Part shown: positions 16,428 through 24,609 of the stretch, piece by piece
How positions within the stretch are numbered: position 1 is the first letter of the stretch
Layout: each line of letters begins with the position of its first letter
NCBI GenBank assembly: GCA_005885405.1
Contig: VAYN01000011.1
Span: 63,801 to 127,800, forward strand
Origin: Actinomycetota bacterium
GTDB lineage: Bacteria; Actinomycetota; Thermoleophilia; Solirubrobacterales; 70-9
DNA length: 64,000 nucleotides
Reading direction: 5' to 3'
The notes under the pieces: generated by a model
What the model saw: the letters and a program-made list of their open reading frames with translations, nothing else
What the model was told of the DNA's origin: nothing
Database searches by the model: none
Position numbers and translations under genes: made by a program

Positions 16428-17201
16428 GTGCAGGAGAGAGGTCTAGCCGCATATCTAGCTGAGCTGATCGGCACGTTGCTGCTGGTCTTCTTCATCACCA
16501 GCGTCGTTGTCCTGTTTGTTTCGACCGGCGGCCAGGCGCAGTTCGGGTCTGACTTCGCCGTCATCGGACTCGTCCACGCTTTCCTGCTCTTCGGGCTGAT
16601 CGTGATGTTTGGGGTGGTCAGCGGAGGCCACTTCAACCCTGTGGTCACGCTGGCGGCGATGGTGATCCGCCGCATCCGCCCGCTCGACGGGGTCATCTAC
16701 ATGCTGGCCCAGCTCTCCGGCGGTGTCCTCGGCGCGCTGCTGACGAAGGCGTTGCTGGAGGACGAGGGTCGCGCCACCAACTACGGCGCCCTCGAAGTAA
16801 GCGGTCTCCTCGCTGGCAATACCGCCGGCGCGATTGTCGAGATGATCGGAACCTTCGTCCTCGTCCTCGTCATCCTCACCGCCGTCTACTCGGAGAAGAG
16901 CTTCAAGGAGTGGGCGCCGCTGGCGATTGGTACCACCCTCGGCTTCCTGGTCATGGTCATCGGCCCGCTCGACGGCGCCGGCTTCAACCCGGCCCGCTGG
17001 TTCGGCCCCGCCCTCGTCGGCAGCAGCTGGGGCGACGTCTGGCCCTTCCTCGTCGGCCCGATCGTCGGCTCGCTGCTGGCGGCCGGCGTCTACCGCTTCA
17101 TCCTTGAGCCGGGCGGTCTGCCCCCGACCGAACCGCCGGAGCACGTGCGGCCGCCGGTCCCGAAACGGGCGACCCCGACCAGCGACAAGCCCGCCGACTA
17201 A
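16428..17201 (+). CDS. MIP-family aquaporin/glycerol channel
   Basis: 257 residues from a GTG with GAGGAAAG upstream. Six membrane helices and the two half-helix motifs: the first is NPV (GGHFNPVVTL) instead of NPA and the second is NPA (GAGFNPARWFGPAL). The family LAELIGTLLLVFF opening is present. An Ala-to-Val change in the first motif is known in some prokaryotic channels and may alter selectivity. Passive water or small-solute channel in the plasma membrane. The Pro-rich C-terminal tail is cytoplasmic. A strong terminator follows 25 bp after the stop. Confidence 0.9.
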   Translation: MQERGLAAYLAELIGTLLLVFFITSVVVLFVSTGGQAQFGSDFAVIGLVHAFLLFGLIVMFGVVSGGHFNPVVTLAAMVIRRIRPLDGVIYMLAQLSGGVLGALLTKALLEDEGRATNYGALEVSGLLAGNTAGAIVEMIGTFVLVLVILTAVYSEKSFKEWAPLAIGTTLGFLVMVIGPLDGAGFNPARWFGPALVGSSWGDVWPFLVGPIVGSLLAAGVYRFILEPGGLPPTEPPEHVRPPVPKRATPTSDKPAD

Positions 17202-17226
17202 GCATCGGCGAGGCAAAGCAGCTTCC

Positions 17227-17260
17227 AAGGCGCCACCCGAGAGGGTGGCGCCTTTTCTTT
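17227..17260 (+). terminator. Rho-independent terminator after the aquaporin gene
   Basis: Perfect 12-bp stem AAGGCGCCACCC / GGGTGGCGCCTT with a GAGA tetraloop, followed by a T-rich run (TTTTCTTT). The best terminator in the window. Confidence 0.92.
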
Positions 17261-17299
17261 GGGCGCCTGCCGGCCCGGCGGGTGCAGTAGCTTGGCGCT

Positions 17300-19585
17300 G
17301 TGCGTCGGGTCACCTTCTCCCGCAACTTCACGCTCTCGCTGTCACGCACGTGCCAGTGCTACTGCAAGTACTGCGCCTTCGCCACGCACCAGGCGCATAT
17401 CCACGCGCCGGAGGAGGTTGAACGGCAGCTTGATGAGGCGCTGAAACGGAATGCCAAGGAGCTCCTGGTTCTGACCGGGGAGCGACCTGAGGTGAACCCT
17501 GTGGTCGCCGAGCGCTTGAAGCTCTGGGGGCATGAGGACTTCACGTCCTACGTCGTCTGGGCCTGCGAACGGGCTCTGGAGCGGGGGATGCTGCCGCACA
17601 CGAACCTCGGCGTGCTGGACAAGCGGGACCTGGCGCGGTTGCGAGAGGTGACGGCATCCCAGGGGCTGATGCTTGAGAGCACTGCCGAGCGGCTGATGGA
17701 CACCGTCCACGCCGGTTCTCCCACCAAGCACCCTTCAGCCCGCCTCGCCACGATAGAAGCTGCGGGCGAACTGAAGATCCCGTTTACGACTGGGATCCTC
17801 GTTGGTATCGGGGAGACGCCTGGGGAGCGGGTTGAGGCCCTGGAAGCGCTTGCCGCTAGCGACGCTCGGCACGGGCATATCCAGGAGGTGATCCTTCAGA
17901 ACTTTGTGCCGCACCCGCGGTATTACGGGGCTGAGGTGGCTGAGATCGCGGATGAGGCTTCGCGTGAGCGTTGGGGGGAGGGCGGGGGTACCTCCTCCAG
18001 ACGCAGCTCGCCTATGGCTCATGCTGAGTGTCTGGAGGAGGTACCCCCGCCCTCCCTGCCAGACTGGGCGAATCCTGTGGGTATCGACGAGATTGAGCTA
18101 CTGATTTCGGAGTGCAAGCGCTTGATGCCCGACGTTGGGGTGCAGGTGCCGCCGAATCTCTCTGACTTCTGGCCTCAGTTGGTTGAGGCTGGCGCCACGG
18201 ATCTGGGTGGGCTCAGTGCCAATGGGGATCACATCAGCCCTGAGGAGCCTTTTCCGTCGCCGCATCAGGTGCGGAAGGAGTTGGCCCCGAAGGGGTTTGC
18301 GCTGACGGAGCGCCTCTGCGTCTATCCGCAATACATGGACCCCGAGTGGATGGAGCAGGGGGTCCTGGATGTGATCAAGCTGAAGTACTGGAGCTTCATT
18401 CCGCGGAAGGGGTCTGGGCGCAAGTCCGAAGAGGTCATTGCTCCTGATCTTGCTCCGAAGGCGATTGCCAAGGGACGCGAGGGGCAGGAGCTCTCTGAGG
18501 ATGAGTTGACTGCTCTCTTCGCCGAGACGCGGCCTGAGGTGATTGAGGAAATGCGGGTTGCTGCTGATGAGCTGCGGGCGGAGTTGGCTGGCGACACCGT
18601 GACCTTCGTTGTCAACCGCAACATCAACTTCACCAACGTCTGTGTTGTCGGTTGCGCCTTCTGTGGGTTCGGCCAGGGGAAGCGGTCGCCTGACGCTTAT
18701 GAAGTGAGCGAGGCGGACTTCGCGGCGCGGATCGAAGACGCGGTTTCCTTCGGCGCGACCGAGCTCTGCATGCAGGGCGGCATCCATCCGGATCTCTCGC
18801 TTGAGGAGTACGGGCGTTGGTTGAGGCTGGCTAAGCAGACGGCGCCGCAGCTGCACCTGCACGCCTACTCGCCGATGGAGATCAACTGGGCCTGCGAGCG
18901 GTCGGGGAAGGAGCCGCGGGAGGTCTTTGAGTACCTGCTCGAGTGCGGGTTGGGGTCGACGCCGGGGACCGCGGCCGAGGTGCTGGACGACGGGGTCCGT
19001 CAGCGGATCTCGCCGAACAAGCTTCCCGCCGACCGCTGGGTGGAGATCATCGAGGCCTCCCACCGCGCCGGCCTGCGCTCGACCTCGACGGTGATGTTCG
19101 GCCACATCGAGGAGCCGCGCGAGCTCGCCCGCCACATGAGGGTGATCCGCGCCCTGCAGGAACGGACCGGTGGCATCACTGAGTTCGTCCCGCTCAGCTT
19201 CATCCCCTTCAACACGATGCTGGGGCGGACCCACGGGATCGAGGAGATCTCGATGGGGGAGAACCTCAAGCACACCGCCGCCTTCCGCCTTGCCCTCGGG
19301 CGGACGATCCCGAACCTGCAGGCGAGCTGGGTGAAGATGGGCCTGGAGGGGGCAACGGAGGCGCTGCGCTGGGGCGTCAACGACCTCGGCGGCACCCTGA
19401 TGGAGGAGAACATCTCCCGCATGGCCGGCTCCCAGCACGGGGTCCGGCTCGAGCCCGAGCAGTTGGTCGCCGCCGCCCGGGCCGCCGGGCGGAAACCGGC
19501 GCAGCGGACGACTCTGTACGAGATCATCGAGACGTATGCGAGCGATGGTCCTCGAGAGGCAGCGGCAGCCGCTCCGGCCGGCTGA
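17300..19585 (+). CDS. fbiC: FO synthase FbiC (CofG-CofH fusion), with an in-frame palindromic insert
   Basis: 761 residues from a GTG. Two radical-SAM domains: CofG with CQCYCKYC near residue 17 and CofH with CVVGCAFC near residue 448, each binding a [4Fe-4S] cluster. Together they join tyrosine and 5-amino-6-ribitylaminouracil to make FO, the deazaflavin core of coenzyme F420. VPPNLSDFWP, GGLSANGDHISPEEPFPSPHQ and MFGHIEEPRELARHM are family blocks. Residues about 226-252, read from the palindrome at 17976-18056, form a Gly/Ser/Pro stretch between RERW and LPDW that has no counterpart expected in the family; it falls in a linker, so activity may be kept. It starts 41 bp after the aquaporin terminator. 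Confidence 0.95.
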   Translation: MRRVTFSRNFTLSLSRTCQCYCKYCAFATHQAHIHAPEEVERQLDEALKRNAKELLVLTGERPEVNPVVAERLKLWGHEDFTSYVVWACERALERGMLPHTNLGVLDKRDLARLREVTASQGLMLESTAERLMDTVHAGSPTKHPSARLATIEAAGELKIPFTTGILVGIGETPGERVEALEALAASDARHGHIQEVILQNFVPHPRYYGAEVAEIADEASRERWGEGGGTSSRRSSPMAHAECLEEVPPPSLPDWANPVGIDEIELLISECKRLMPDVGVQVPPNLSDFWPQLVEAGATDLGGLSANGDHISPEEPFPSPHQVRKELAPKGFALTERLCVYPQYMDPEWMEQGVLDVIKLKYWSFIPRKGSGRKSEEVIAPDLAPKAIAKGREGQELSEDELTALFAETRPEVIEEMRVAADELRAELAGDTVTFVVNRNINFTNVCVVGCAFCGFGQGKRSPDAYEVSEADFAARIEDAVSFGATELCMQGGIHPDLSLEEYGRWLRLAKQTAPQLHLHAYSPMEINWACERSGKEPREVFEYLLECGLGSTPGTAAEVLDDGVRQRISPNKLPADRWVEIIEASHRAGLRSTSTVMFGHIEEPRELARHMRVIRALQERTGGITEFVPLSFIPFNTMLGRTHGIEEISMGENLKHTAAFRLALGRTIPNLQASWVKMGLEGATEALRWGVNDLGGTLMEENISRMAGSQHGVRLEPEQLVAAARAAGRKPAQRTTLYEIIETYASDGPREAAAAAPAG
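17976..18056. repeat. 81-bp palindromic element, copy B (in frame inside fbiC)
   Basis: Perfectly complementary 27-bp arms (17976-18002 and 18030-18056) flank a 27-bp loop identical to the reverse complement of the loop of copy A. The total of 81 bp is 27 codons, and the fbiC frame passes through without a stop. The element is in opposite orientation to copy A. Encoded residues include GEGGGTSS and CLEEVPPPS. Confidence 0.92.
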
Positions 19586-20534
19586 GCTGCCCGAGCCCGA
19601 GCCAGCAACCGGCCAGGTCCAGATCGCGGTCCACGCCTGCGGCGTCTGCCGCACCGATCTCCACATCCTCGACGGCGAGCTCGCCGAGCCGAAGCTGCCA
19701 CTGGTGATGGGGCACCAGATCGTCGGCACGGTGCGCGAGGTGGGGGACGGGGTCGAGCGGCTCGCGCCCGGCGACCGCGTCGGCGTTCCCTGGCTGGGCT
19801 GGACCTGCGGCGTGTGCCGCTACTGCCGCAGCGGCCGCGAGAATCTCTGCGACCGCGCCAGGTTCACCGGCTACGACATCGACGGCGGCTACGCCGAGGT
19901 GGCGGTCGCCGACGCACGCTTCTGCTTCCCGATCCCCGAGGGCTATCCCGACGCGCAGGCGGCGCCGCTCCTCTGCGCGGGGTTGATCGGCTACCGGGCG
20001 CTGCGGCTGGTGGGCGAGGCGGAGCGGATCGGGTTCTACGGGTTCGGCGCCGCCGCCCACATCCTCTGCCAGGTCGCGGTGCACCAGGGGCGGCGAGTCT
20101 TCGCCTTCACCCGCGAGGGCGACGAGGAGACGCAGGCGTTCGCGCGCCGGCTCGGGGCCGAGTGGGCGGGCGGATCAGAGGAGACGCCGCCGGAGGAGCT
20201 TGACGGCGCGATCGTCTTCGCCCCGGTCGGGGCGCTGATGACGGCGGCGCTGCGGGTCAGCGCCAAGGGGGCGCGGATCATCAGCGCCGGCATCCACATG
20301 AGCGACATCCCCTCTTTTCCCTACGCCGAGCTCTGGGAGGAGCGAACGCTGGGGTCAGTAGCCAACCTGACCCGCCGCGACGGCGAGGAGTTCATCGCCC
20401 TGGCGCCGGAGGTTCCGGTCGCCACCGAGGTCGAGGTCTACCCGCTCGGGAAGGCAAATCGGGCCCTCGACGACCTCCGCGCCGGCCGCTTCCGAGGCGC
20501 CGCGGTTCTATCCGTCGCCTCTTCGGGTAGCTGA
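19536..20534 (+). CDS. Zinc-dependent alcohol dehydrogenase (AdhA-like)
   Basis: 332 residues; ATG at 19536 (MRAMVLE), overlapping the end of fbiC by 50 bp. Catalytic zinc site: CGVCRTDLH (Cys) and GHQIVGTV (His-Glu). Structural zinc site: CGVCRYCRSGRENLC, four Cys. The nucleotide-binding domain is degenerate: GFYGFGAAAHILCQVA replaces the usual GxGxxG region. Oxidises or reduces alcohols and aldehydes with NAD(P). Many homologues were named propanol-preferring. Its position right after fbiC raises the possibility of an F420-related partner but it is an NAD(P)-type, not an F420-type, dehydrogenase by fold. Confidence 0.85.
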   Translation: MRAMVLERQRQPLRPAELPEPEPATGQVQIAVHACGVCRTDLHILDGELAEPKLPLVMGHQIVGTVREVGDGVERLAPGDRVGVPWLGWTCGVCRYCRSGRENLCDRARFTGYDIDGGYAEVAVADARFCFPIPEGYPDAQAAPLLCAGLIGYRALRLVGEAERIGFYGFGAAAHILCQVAVHQGRRVFAFTREGDEETQAFARRLGAEWAGGSEETPPEELDGAIVFAPVGALMTAALRVSAKGARIISAGIHMSDIPSFPYAELWEERTLGSVANLTRRDGEEFIALAPEVPVATEVEVYPLGKANRALDDLRAGRFRGAAVLSVASSGS

Positions 20535-20566
20535 ATCGCATCCATTTAAGCCAGGAAGGGATGCAG

Positions 20567-20758
20567 ATGAGCGACGAGATCCGCAACAAGGACGACGCCA
20601 AGGGACGCGTGAAGGAGGCCGCCGGCAGTCTCACCGGCGATGACGACCTCAAGCGCGAAGGCAAGGTCGACAGGGCCTCGGGCGCCGTCAAGGACGGTCT
20701 CGACAAGGCGTCCGACAAGGTGAAGGACACGCTCGGCAAAGACCGGGATCGGGGCTAG
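20567..20758 (+). CDS. csbD: CsbD-family stress protein
   Basis: 63 residues from the ATG at 20567, spaced well from AGGAAGG; an ATG six bases earlier is possible. DDAKGRVKEAAGSLTGDD is the CsbD signature, followed by a repeat-like KVDRASGAVKDGLDKASDKV amphipathic helix. These small hydrophilic proteins are induced by general stress; biochemical role unknown. Confidence 0.85.
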   Translation: MSDEIRNKDDAKGRVKEAAGSLTGDDDLKREGKVDRASGAVKDGLDKASDKVKDTLGKDRDRG

Positions 20759-20762
20759 TTCC

Positions 20763-21566
20763 TTAGCGGAATAAGTCCTCGCCGGGGGGGCGATGGAGGG
20801 CGGCGGCGCCGGGGCCGTCCTCCGCTTTCACGTACTGGCCGAGGCCGCGGACGATCGCGGCGGGGGTGTTCGACGTCTTGGTCCTGACGAGGTCGGCGGC
20901 GGCTGCGACCTCGTCGGCGATCGCGATCACGGTCGCCTGTAGCTCGCGGCCGCTCGAGTCCTCGCGGCCGCGCCAGTCATCCAGTGGTACGAGACCGGCG
21001 CAGCCGACCGCCACCTCGGCCTGGCCTAGCCGCCACGCTCGACCGAAGCTGTCGGAGATCACGACCGCTGGGTGGGACAAGGGGTGGGGGTCGGCGGACA
21101 ACAGCGGGGAGGGTCCGGCGACCCCCACCCCTTGTCCCTCGATCGCGGTTCGGAGTTCGGCGCGGATGGTTCGGGCGGAGTTGTCGGGGTCGGCTGGGAG
21201 TAGGCAGACGGTTCCGGCTTCGGGGAGATTTGAGCTGTCGATGCCGGCGTTGGCGCAGACGAAGCCGTGGTGGGTTTCGGTGATCAGGACCCGGTCCTCA
21301 CGCAGCACCTCGCGGCTCTCGGAGAGGATCAGCTCCACGAGCTCAGCCTCCTTACCCAGCTTCTTTGCCAGCTCGATCGCCCTCTCGGATGGCTCTACGT
21401 CCTGTAGCCGCCGCACCTGTCCCTCGGCCTTGGAGACGATCTTCTGGGAGATTACGACGATGTCGTCGGGTTCCAGCTCGGCGCTCTCGGCGATCAGCTC
21501 GCCGATCTTCATTCCCTTCGTGACCTCAGGCAGTCCCTCGACGGGGAGGACCCGGAGGTCGGTCAT
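20763..21566 (-). CDS. cofE: Coenzyme F420-0:L-glutamate ligase CofE, with palindromic insert
   Basis: 267 residues from the ATG at 21566, overlapping the cofC stop (ATGA). DDIVVISQKIVSKAEG opens the family; ITETHHGFVCANAGIDSSN, then VVISDSFGRAWRLGQAEVAVGCAG and PLDDWRG are the metal/GTP and glutamate-binding core. CofE adds gamma-linked glutamates to F420-0. This is the stand-alone form, without the nitroreductase-like domain of mycobacterial FbiB, so the reductase needed for dehydro-F420-0 must be elsewhere. Between TAIEG and PAVVISD lies an extra stretch of about 21 residues encoded by the palindrome at 21074-21138. Confidence 0.92.
   Translation of the reverse strand: MTDLRVLPVEGLPEVTKGMKIGELIAESAELEPDDIVVISQKIVSKAEGQVRRLQDVEPSERAIELAKKLGKEAELVELILSESREVLREDRVLITETHHGFVCANAGIDSSNLPEAGTVCLLPADPDNSARTIRAELRTAIEGQGVGVAGPSPLLSADPHPLSHPAVVISDSFGRAWRLGQAEVAVGCAGLVPLDDWRGREDSSGRELQATVIAIADEVAAAADLVRTKTSNTPAAIVRGLGQYVKAEDGPGAAALHRPPGEDLFR
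21074..21138. repeat. 65-bp palindrome inside cofE (element C)
   Basis: Perfect 20-bp arms GGGACAAGGGGTGGGGGTCG (21074-21093) and its complement (21119-21138) around a 25-bp loop that can pair further (CGGAC / GTCCG). The cofE frame stays open through it. Sequence is unrelated to elements A and B except for G-rich/C-rich arms. Confidence 0.9.
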
Positions 21567-22149
21567 ATTCCGAGCGCCTTGGCGGTGCGGCGGGCGCGCT
21601 TGGGGTTCTTTGCCAGCTCGCGGGTGAGGGCGATGGCGTCGGCTGGGGTGTCGAGGTCGAGTTCGATCGAGGGGAGGTTCTCGATCGCGAACGGGATGCC
21701 GGTCGCGCGGGCGGACTCGACGTGGCGGTCGCGGCTGCCCTCGCCGAAGGAAGGGACGATTGCGTTGGGGGGGCTGAGCAGGAGGGCGTTGGTGCCGGTG
21801 CCGTGGCGGTCGGGGACGATGCCGACGTAGCGGTCGGGGACGCCGGTGAGGAGGCGGTCGAGCTCGCGGGGGTCGAGCAGCGGGCAATCGCCGGCGAGGA
21901 GGACCACCTGCTCGGCACCCTCGACTTCGGCGCGGGCGATGCCGGCCAGGGCGGCCTCCACGTGCCCGGCGTCTTCGGGGTCACTGACCACCTCGGCTCC
22001 GGCCTTGTTCGCCAGCTCCTGATCGCCTCCAGCACGTCGGCAACCATCGCCGCGGCCAGCTCGCGCCGGCGCTCGGCGTCGAGCCCGGTGGCAAGGCGCT
22101 GCTTCGCCGCGCCGAGGCGCTTGACGGGGAGGACGGCGGTGGCGTTCAA
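21563..22149 (-). pseudogene. cofC: 2-phospho-lactate/PEP guanylyltransferase CofC (FbiD), frameshifted with internal deletion
   Basis: The N-terminal frame from 22149 reads MNATAVLPVKRLGAAKQRL, the nucleotide-binding start of CofC, through MVADVLEAI. At about 22020 the CofC reading moves to another frame: ELANKAGAEVVSDPEDAGH, then VVLLAGDCPLLDP, the GTGTNALLLSPP block and the end at 21563. In intact CofC about 19 residues (a beta-strand and loop of the Rossmann-like core) lie between these points, so both a deletion and a frame change are needed. CofC makes the GDP-activated C3 unit used by CofD. Coupled to cofD (ATGA at 22146-22149) and cofE. As written, no functional protein results. Confidence 0.82.
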
Positions 22150-23072
22150 GGTGAAGCGAGCGTAGCGGCGTAGTCGAGCACCGTACGGGCGACGCGCACG
22201 CGTCCAGGGGCGTCCTCCATCAGCGTCGGCGCCGCGAGCGTCTCGATCTCCGCCGGCGGCGGGTCGGGATCGGCCTCGTCGACGACCATCGCGTCGATCA
22301 GGCCGGCGTAGAGGGAGGCGACGCCGGCGGCGGTGGTCGGGCGCCCGATCCCTTCCATGAAGCGATCGGTCGGTCCCTTGACGACGGCGCCGGCGACGTA
22401 GGGGCTGACGGCGATGACGGGGGCGTGGGAGCCCGCGATCGCCTCCCGCATCCCCGGGATCGCGAGGATCGGGCCGATGCTGATCACCGGGTTCGAGGGT
22501 CCGAGGACGATCGCCTCGGCTGCGGCGATCGCCTCCAGGACCTCAGGCGTCGGCTTCGCTGCCTCGATCCCCTCCAGCTGCACGCCCTCGACCGGCGGCT
22601 GGCCGCCGTCGAGGATCAGGTACTCCTGCAGGGCGCGCGTTCCGGCGGGGGTGATCACCTGGGTGCGGACGGGGGTGTCGGCCATCGGCAGCACCCGCGC
22701 CTCGACCCCGAGGCCGCGGGCGATCTGCGCCTGCGCGTCGGTGGGGCGACCGCCGTCGTCGAGGAACTGGCGCCGGTAGAGGCAGGCGGCGAGGTCCCGG
22801 TCGGAGAGGCCGAACCAGCTGGGGGCGCCGAGTTGCTTGAGGCGCTCGAAGGTGGTGAAGGTGTCGTCGCGGATGCCCCAGCCCCGCTCGGCGTCGATTT
22901 CGCCGCTGAGCCAGTAGGTGACGAGGTCGGGGTCGGGGGATACGTGGACGCCGAGCGTCTCGATGTCGTCACCGGTGTTGGCGATCACCGCCAGGTCGGA
23001 GCCCAGCTCCTCCTGCATCCCGGCGGCGAGTTTGGCGCCGCCGGTGCCGCCGGCAAGGAGGGCGACGCGCAT
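22146..23072 (-). CDS. cofD: 2-phospho-L-lactate/PEP transferase CofD (FbiA)
   Basis: 308 residues, full length. GGTGGAKLAAGM is the N-terminal nucleotide-binding loop; IANTGDD, DPDLVTYWLSG, WFGLSDRDLAACLYR and VLGPSNPVISIGPIL are strong family blocks. CofD transfers the phosphoenolpyruvate- or lactate-derived group from its GDP-activated donor to FO, giving dehydro-F420-0 or F420-0, in the cytoplasm. First clearly intact gene of the cofD-cofC-cofE operon, 5 bp after npdG on the same strand. Confidence 0.95.
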   Translation of the reverse strand: MRVALLAGGTGGAKLAAGMQEELGSDLAVIANTGDDIETLGVHVSPDPDLVTYWLSGEIDAERGWGIRDDTFTTFERLKQLGAPSWFGLSDRDLAACLYRRQFLDDGGRPTDAQAQIARGLGVEARVLPMADTPVRTQVITPAGTRALQEYLILDGGQPPVEGVQLEGIEAAKPTPEVLEAIAAAEAIVLGPSNPVISIGPILAIPGMREAIAGSHAPVIAVSPYVAGAVVKGPTDRFMEGIGRPTTAAGVASLYAGLIDAMVVDEADPDPPPAEIETLAAPTLMEDAPGRVRVARTVLDYAATLASP

Positions 23073-23077
23073 CGGCG

Positions 23078-23773
23078 CTAGGCCCAGTGGTCGGCGTCGG
23101 GGAGGCCGGTGAGGCGGATCCCGGCGTGCACCTTGTAGCGGGTGTTGACCGAGATCAGCATCGGCGTCAGCTGCTCGACGATCCGCGCCATCTCGAGGGC
23201 GCCGGCGTTGACGGCGCGGAGGCCGGGAATCAGCTCGATCAGCCGGGCGACGCGGGCCTTGTGGACCTTCTTGTCGCCGCAGACGAGGATGTCCTCGCCG
23301 AGCTCGGCGTCGAGGTCGGCGAGGGTGGGGGCGCCGACCGTGTGCAGGGCGGAGACGACGGTCACGCCCTCGGGGACCATCTCCTGCGCCTGCTGCGCGG
23401 CCGAGCCCTGCCAGACGCCGAGCGAGCGGGTCGCTTTGCCGCTGACGGCGGCGGCGAGGGGGACGGTGCAGTCGACCAGGATCTGGCCCGACTGCAGCGC
23501 CTCGCGCAGGTTGTTGAGGTTCTCCGACTGGGCGCGGAAGGGGACGGTGAGGAAGACAACCTCGCCCTTGGTCGCCGCCTCGGCGTTCTCCAAGCCGGTG
23601 ACGTCGGCGTCGGGGACGTCAGCACGGATCTTCGCCGCTGCCTCCTCGGCCCGCTCGGCCGAGCGAGAACCAAGCACAACAGGCACCCCAGCCTTAGCCC
23701 AGCGCCGAGCCAACCCAGCGCCAAGGGCGCCAGTGCCGCCAATGATCGGAATCGGTTCCGCTGGATCGAAGGG
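23078..23773 (-). CDS. npdG: F420H2:NADP oxidoreductase (NpdG/Fno), start codon not identifiable
   Basis: Typical Fno: IIGGTGALGAGLARRWA (NADP-binding loop), VVLGSRSAERAEEAA, EVVFLTVPFRAQ, ALHTVGAPTLADLD and a C-terminal NTRYKVHAGIRLTGL. It moves hydride between F420H2 and NADP+. The only standard start in the frame is a TTG near 23713, which would cut off the GGTGALG loop. Upstream of the loop the frame is open only to a TAG at 23774-23776, with no ATG, GTG or TTG between. The bases before that TAG read TAGACT-GCCCGCCC, a possible -10 box at leaderless distance. The start may have mutated to TAG, or ATT may be used. The 5' end given is the limit of the open frame. Confidence 0.75.
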   Translation of the reverse strand, partial: PFDPAEPIPIIGGTGALGAGLARRWAKAGVPVVLGSRSAERAEEAAAKIRADVPDADVTGLENAEAATKGEVVFLTVPFRAQSENLNNLREALQSGQILVDCTVPLAAAVSGKATRSLGVWQGSAAQQAQEMVPEGVTVVSALHTVGAPTLADLDAELGEDILVCGDKKVHKARVARLIELIPGLRAVNAGALEMARIVEQLTPMLISVNTRYKVHAGIRLTGLPDADHWA

Positions 23774-23803
23774 CTAGGGCGGGCAGTCTATGCTCCCCGC
23801 CTC

Positions 23804-24538
23804 ATGAGACTTGAGGGACGCAAGGCGCTGGTGACGGGGGGAGCGAGCGGCATCGGCGCCGCCATCGCCGCCCGCCTCTCGGCCGAGGGCGCCGAGGTCT
23901 GGATAGGCGACCTCAACCTCGAAGGCGCGGAGAAGGTCGCAGCCGAGATCGCCGGCCACGCCGTCGAACTCGACGTCACCGACCTCGAGGCAGCCCGTGC
24001 CGCCGTCGCCGCGGTCGGCGAGCTGGACGTCCTCATCAACAATGCCGGCATGGACAACTTCGGCTTCTTCGTCTACGTCACCCAGGAGCAGTGGCAGCAG
24101 GTGCTGGACATCAACCTCGGCGGGGTTATGAACTGCACCCACGCGGCGCTGCCGGGGATGCAGGAGCGCGGCTACGGCCGCATCGTCAACATCTCCTCCG
24201 AGGCGGGCCGCGTCGGCTCCAAGGGCTCGGCCGCCTACAGCGCCGCCAAGGCCGGCGTCATCGGCTTCACCAAGGCGATAGCCCGCGAGGCCGCCCGCTA
24301 CGGCGTCACCGCCAACGCAATCGCTCCCGGCCTGATCGAGACCCCCCTCCTGATGGGCGCCAAGGAGTTCGGCGAGATCGGCGAAAAAGTCATCGAGACG
24401 ATGAAGTCGTCCACTCAGATGGGGCGTCTGGGGCAACCCGAGGAGGTAGCGGCAGCCGCGGCGTTCCTAGCCTCGGACGACGCTTCGTACGTGACCGGGG
24501 AGACGCTAGGCGTCTCTGGCGGCCTCGGCATGGTCTAA
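23804..24538 (+). CDS. Short-chain dehydrogenase/reductase
   Basis: 244 residues. Classical SDR: TGGASGIG cofactor loop, NNAG (NNAGMDNF), catalytic Ser in NISSEAG and YSAAKAG with the Tyr and Lys, then the IAPGLIETPL loop. An Asp after beta-2 (IGDLNLEG) favours NAD. Similar to 3-oxoacyl or hydroxyacyl-CoA type SDRs. Divergent from npdG; a TATGCT hexamer 10 bp before the ATG could be the -10 of a leaderless transcript. Substrate unknown; the nearby acetoacetyl-CoA synthetase makes a short acyl-CoA plausible. Confidence 0.88.
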   Translation: MRLEGRKALVTGGASGIGAAIAARLSAEGAEVWIGDLNLEGAEKVAAEIAGHAVELDVTDLEAARAAVAAVGELDVLINNAGMDNFGFFVYVTQEQWQQVLDINLGGVMNCTHAALPGMQERGYGRIVNISSEAGRVGSKGSAAYSAAKAGVIGFTKAIAREAARYGVTANAIAPGLIETPLLMGAKEFGEIGEKVIETMKSSTQMGRLGQPEEVAAAAAFLASDDASYVTGETLGVSGGLGMV

Positions 24539-24609
24539 GCGCCGCAAGCTGCACGAACAGCAGCGGGGTAAGGGGGAGGGAGTCGGACGGTTGGTGACTT
24601 GTAGGGGCT

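Noticed and set aside
18098..19729. 543-codon reverse-strand ORF opposite fbiC
   Set aside because: Mirror frame of the second half of fbiC; no recognisable domain.
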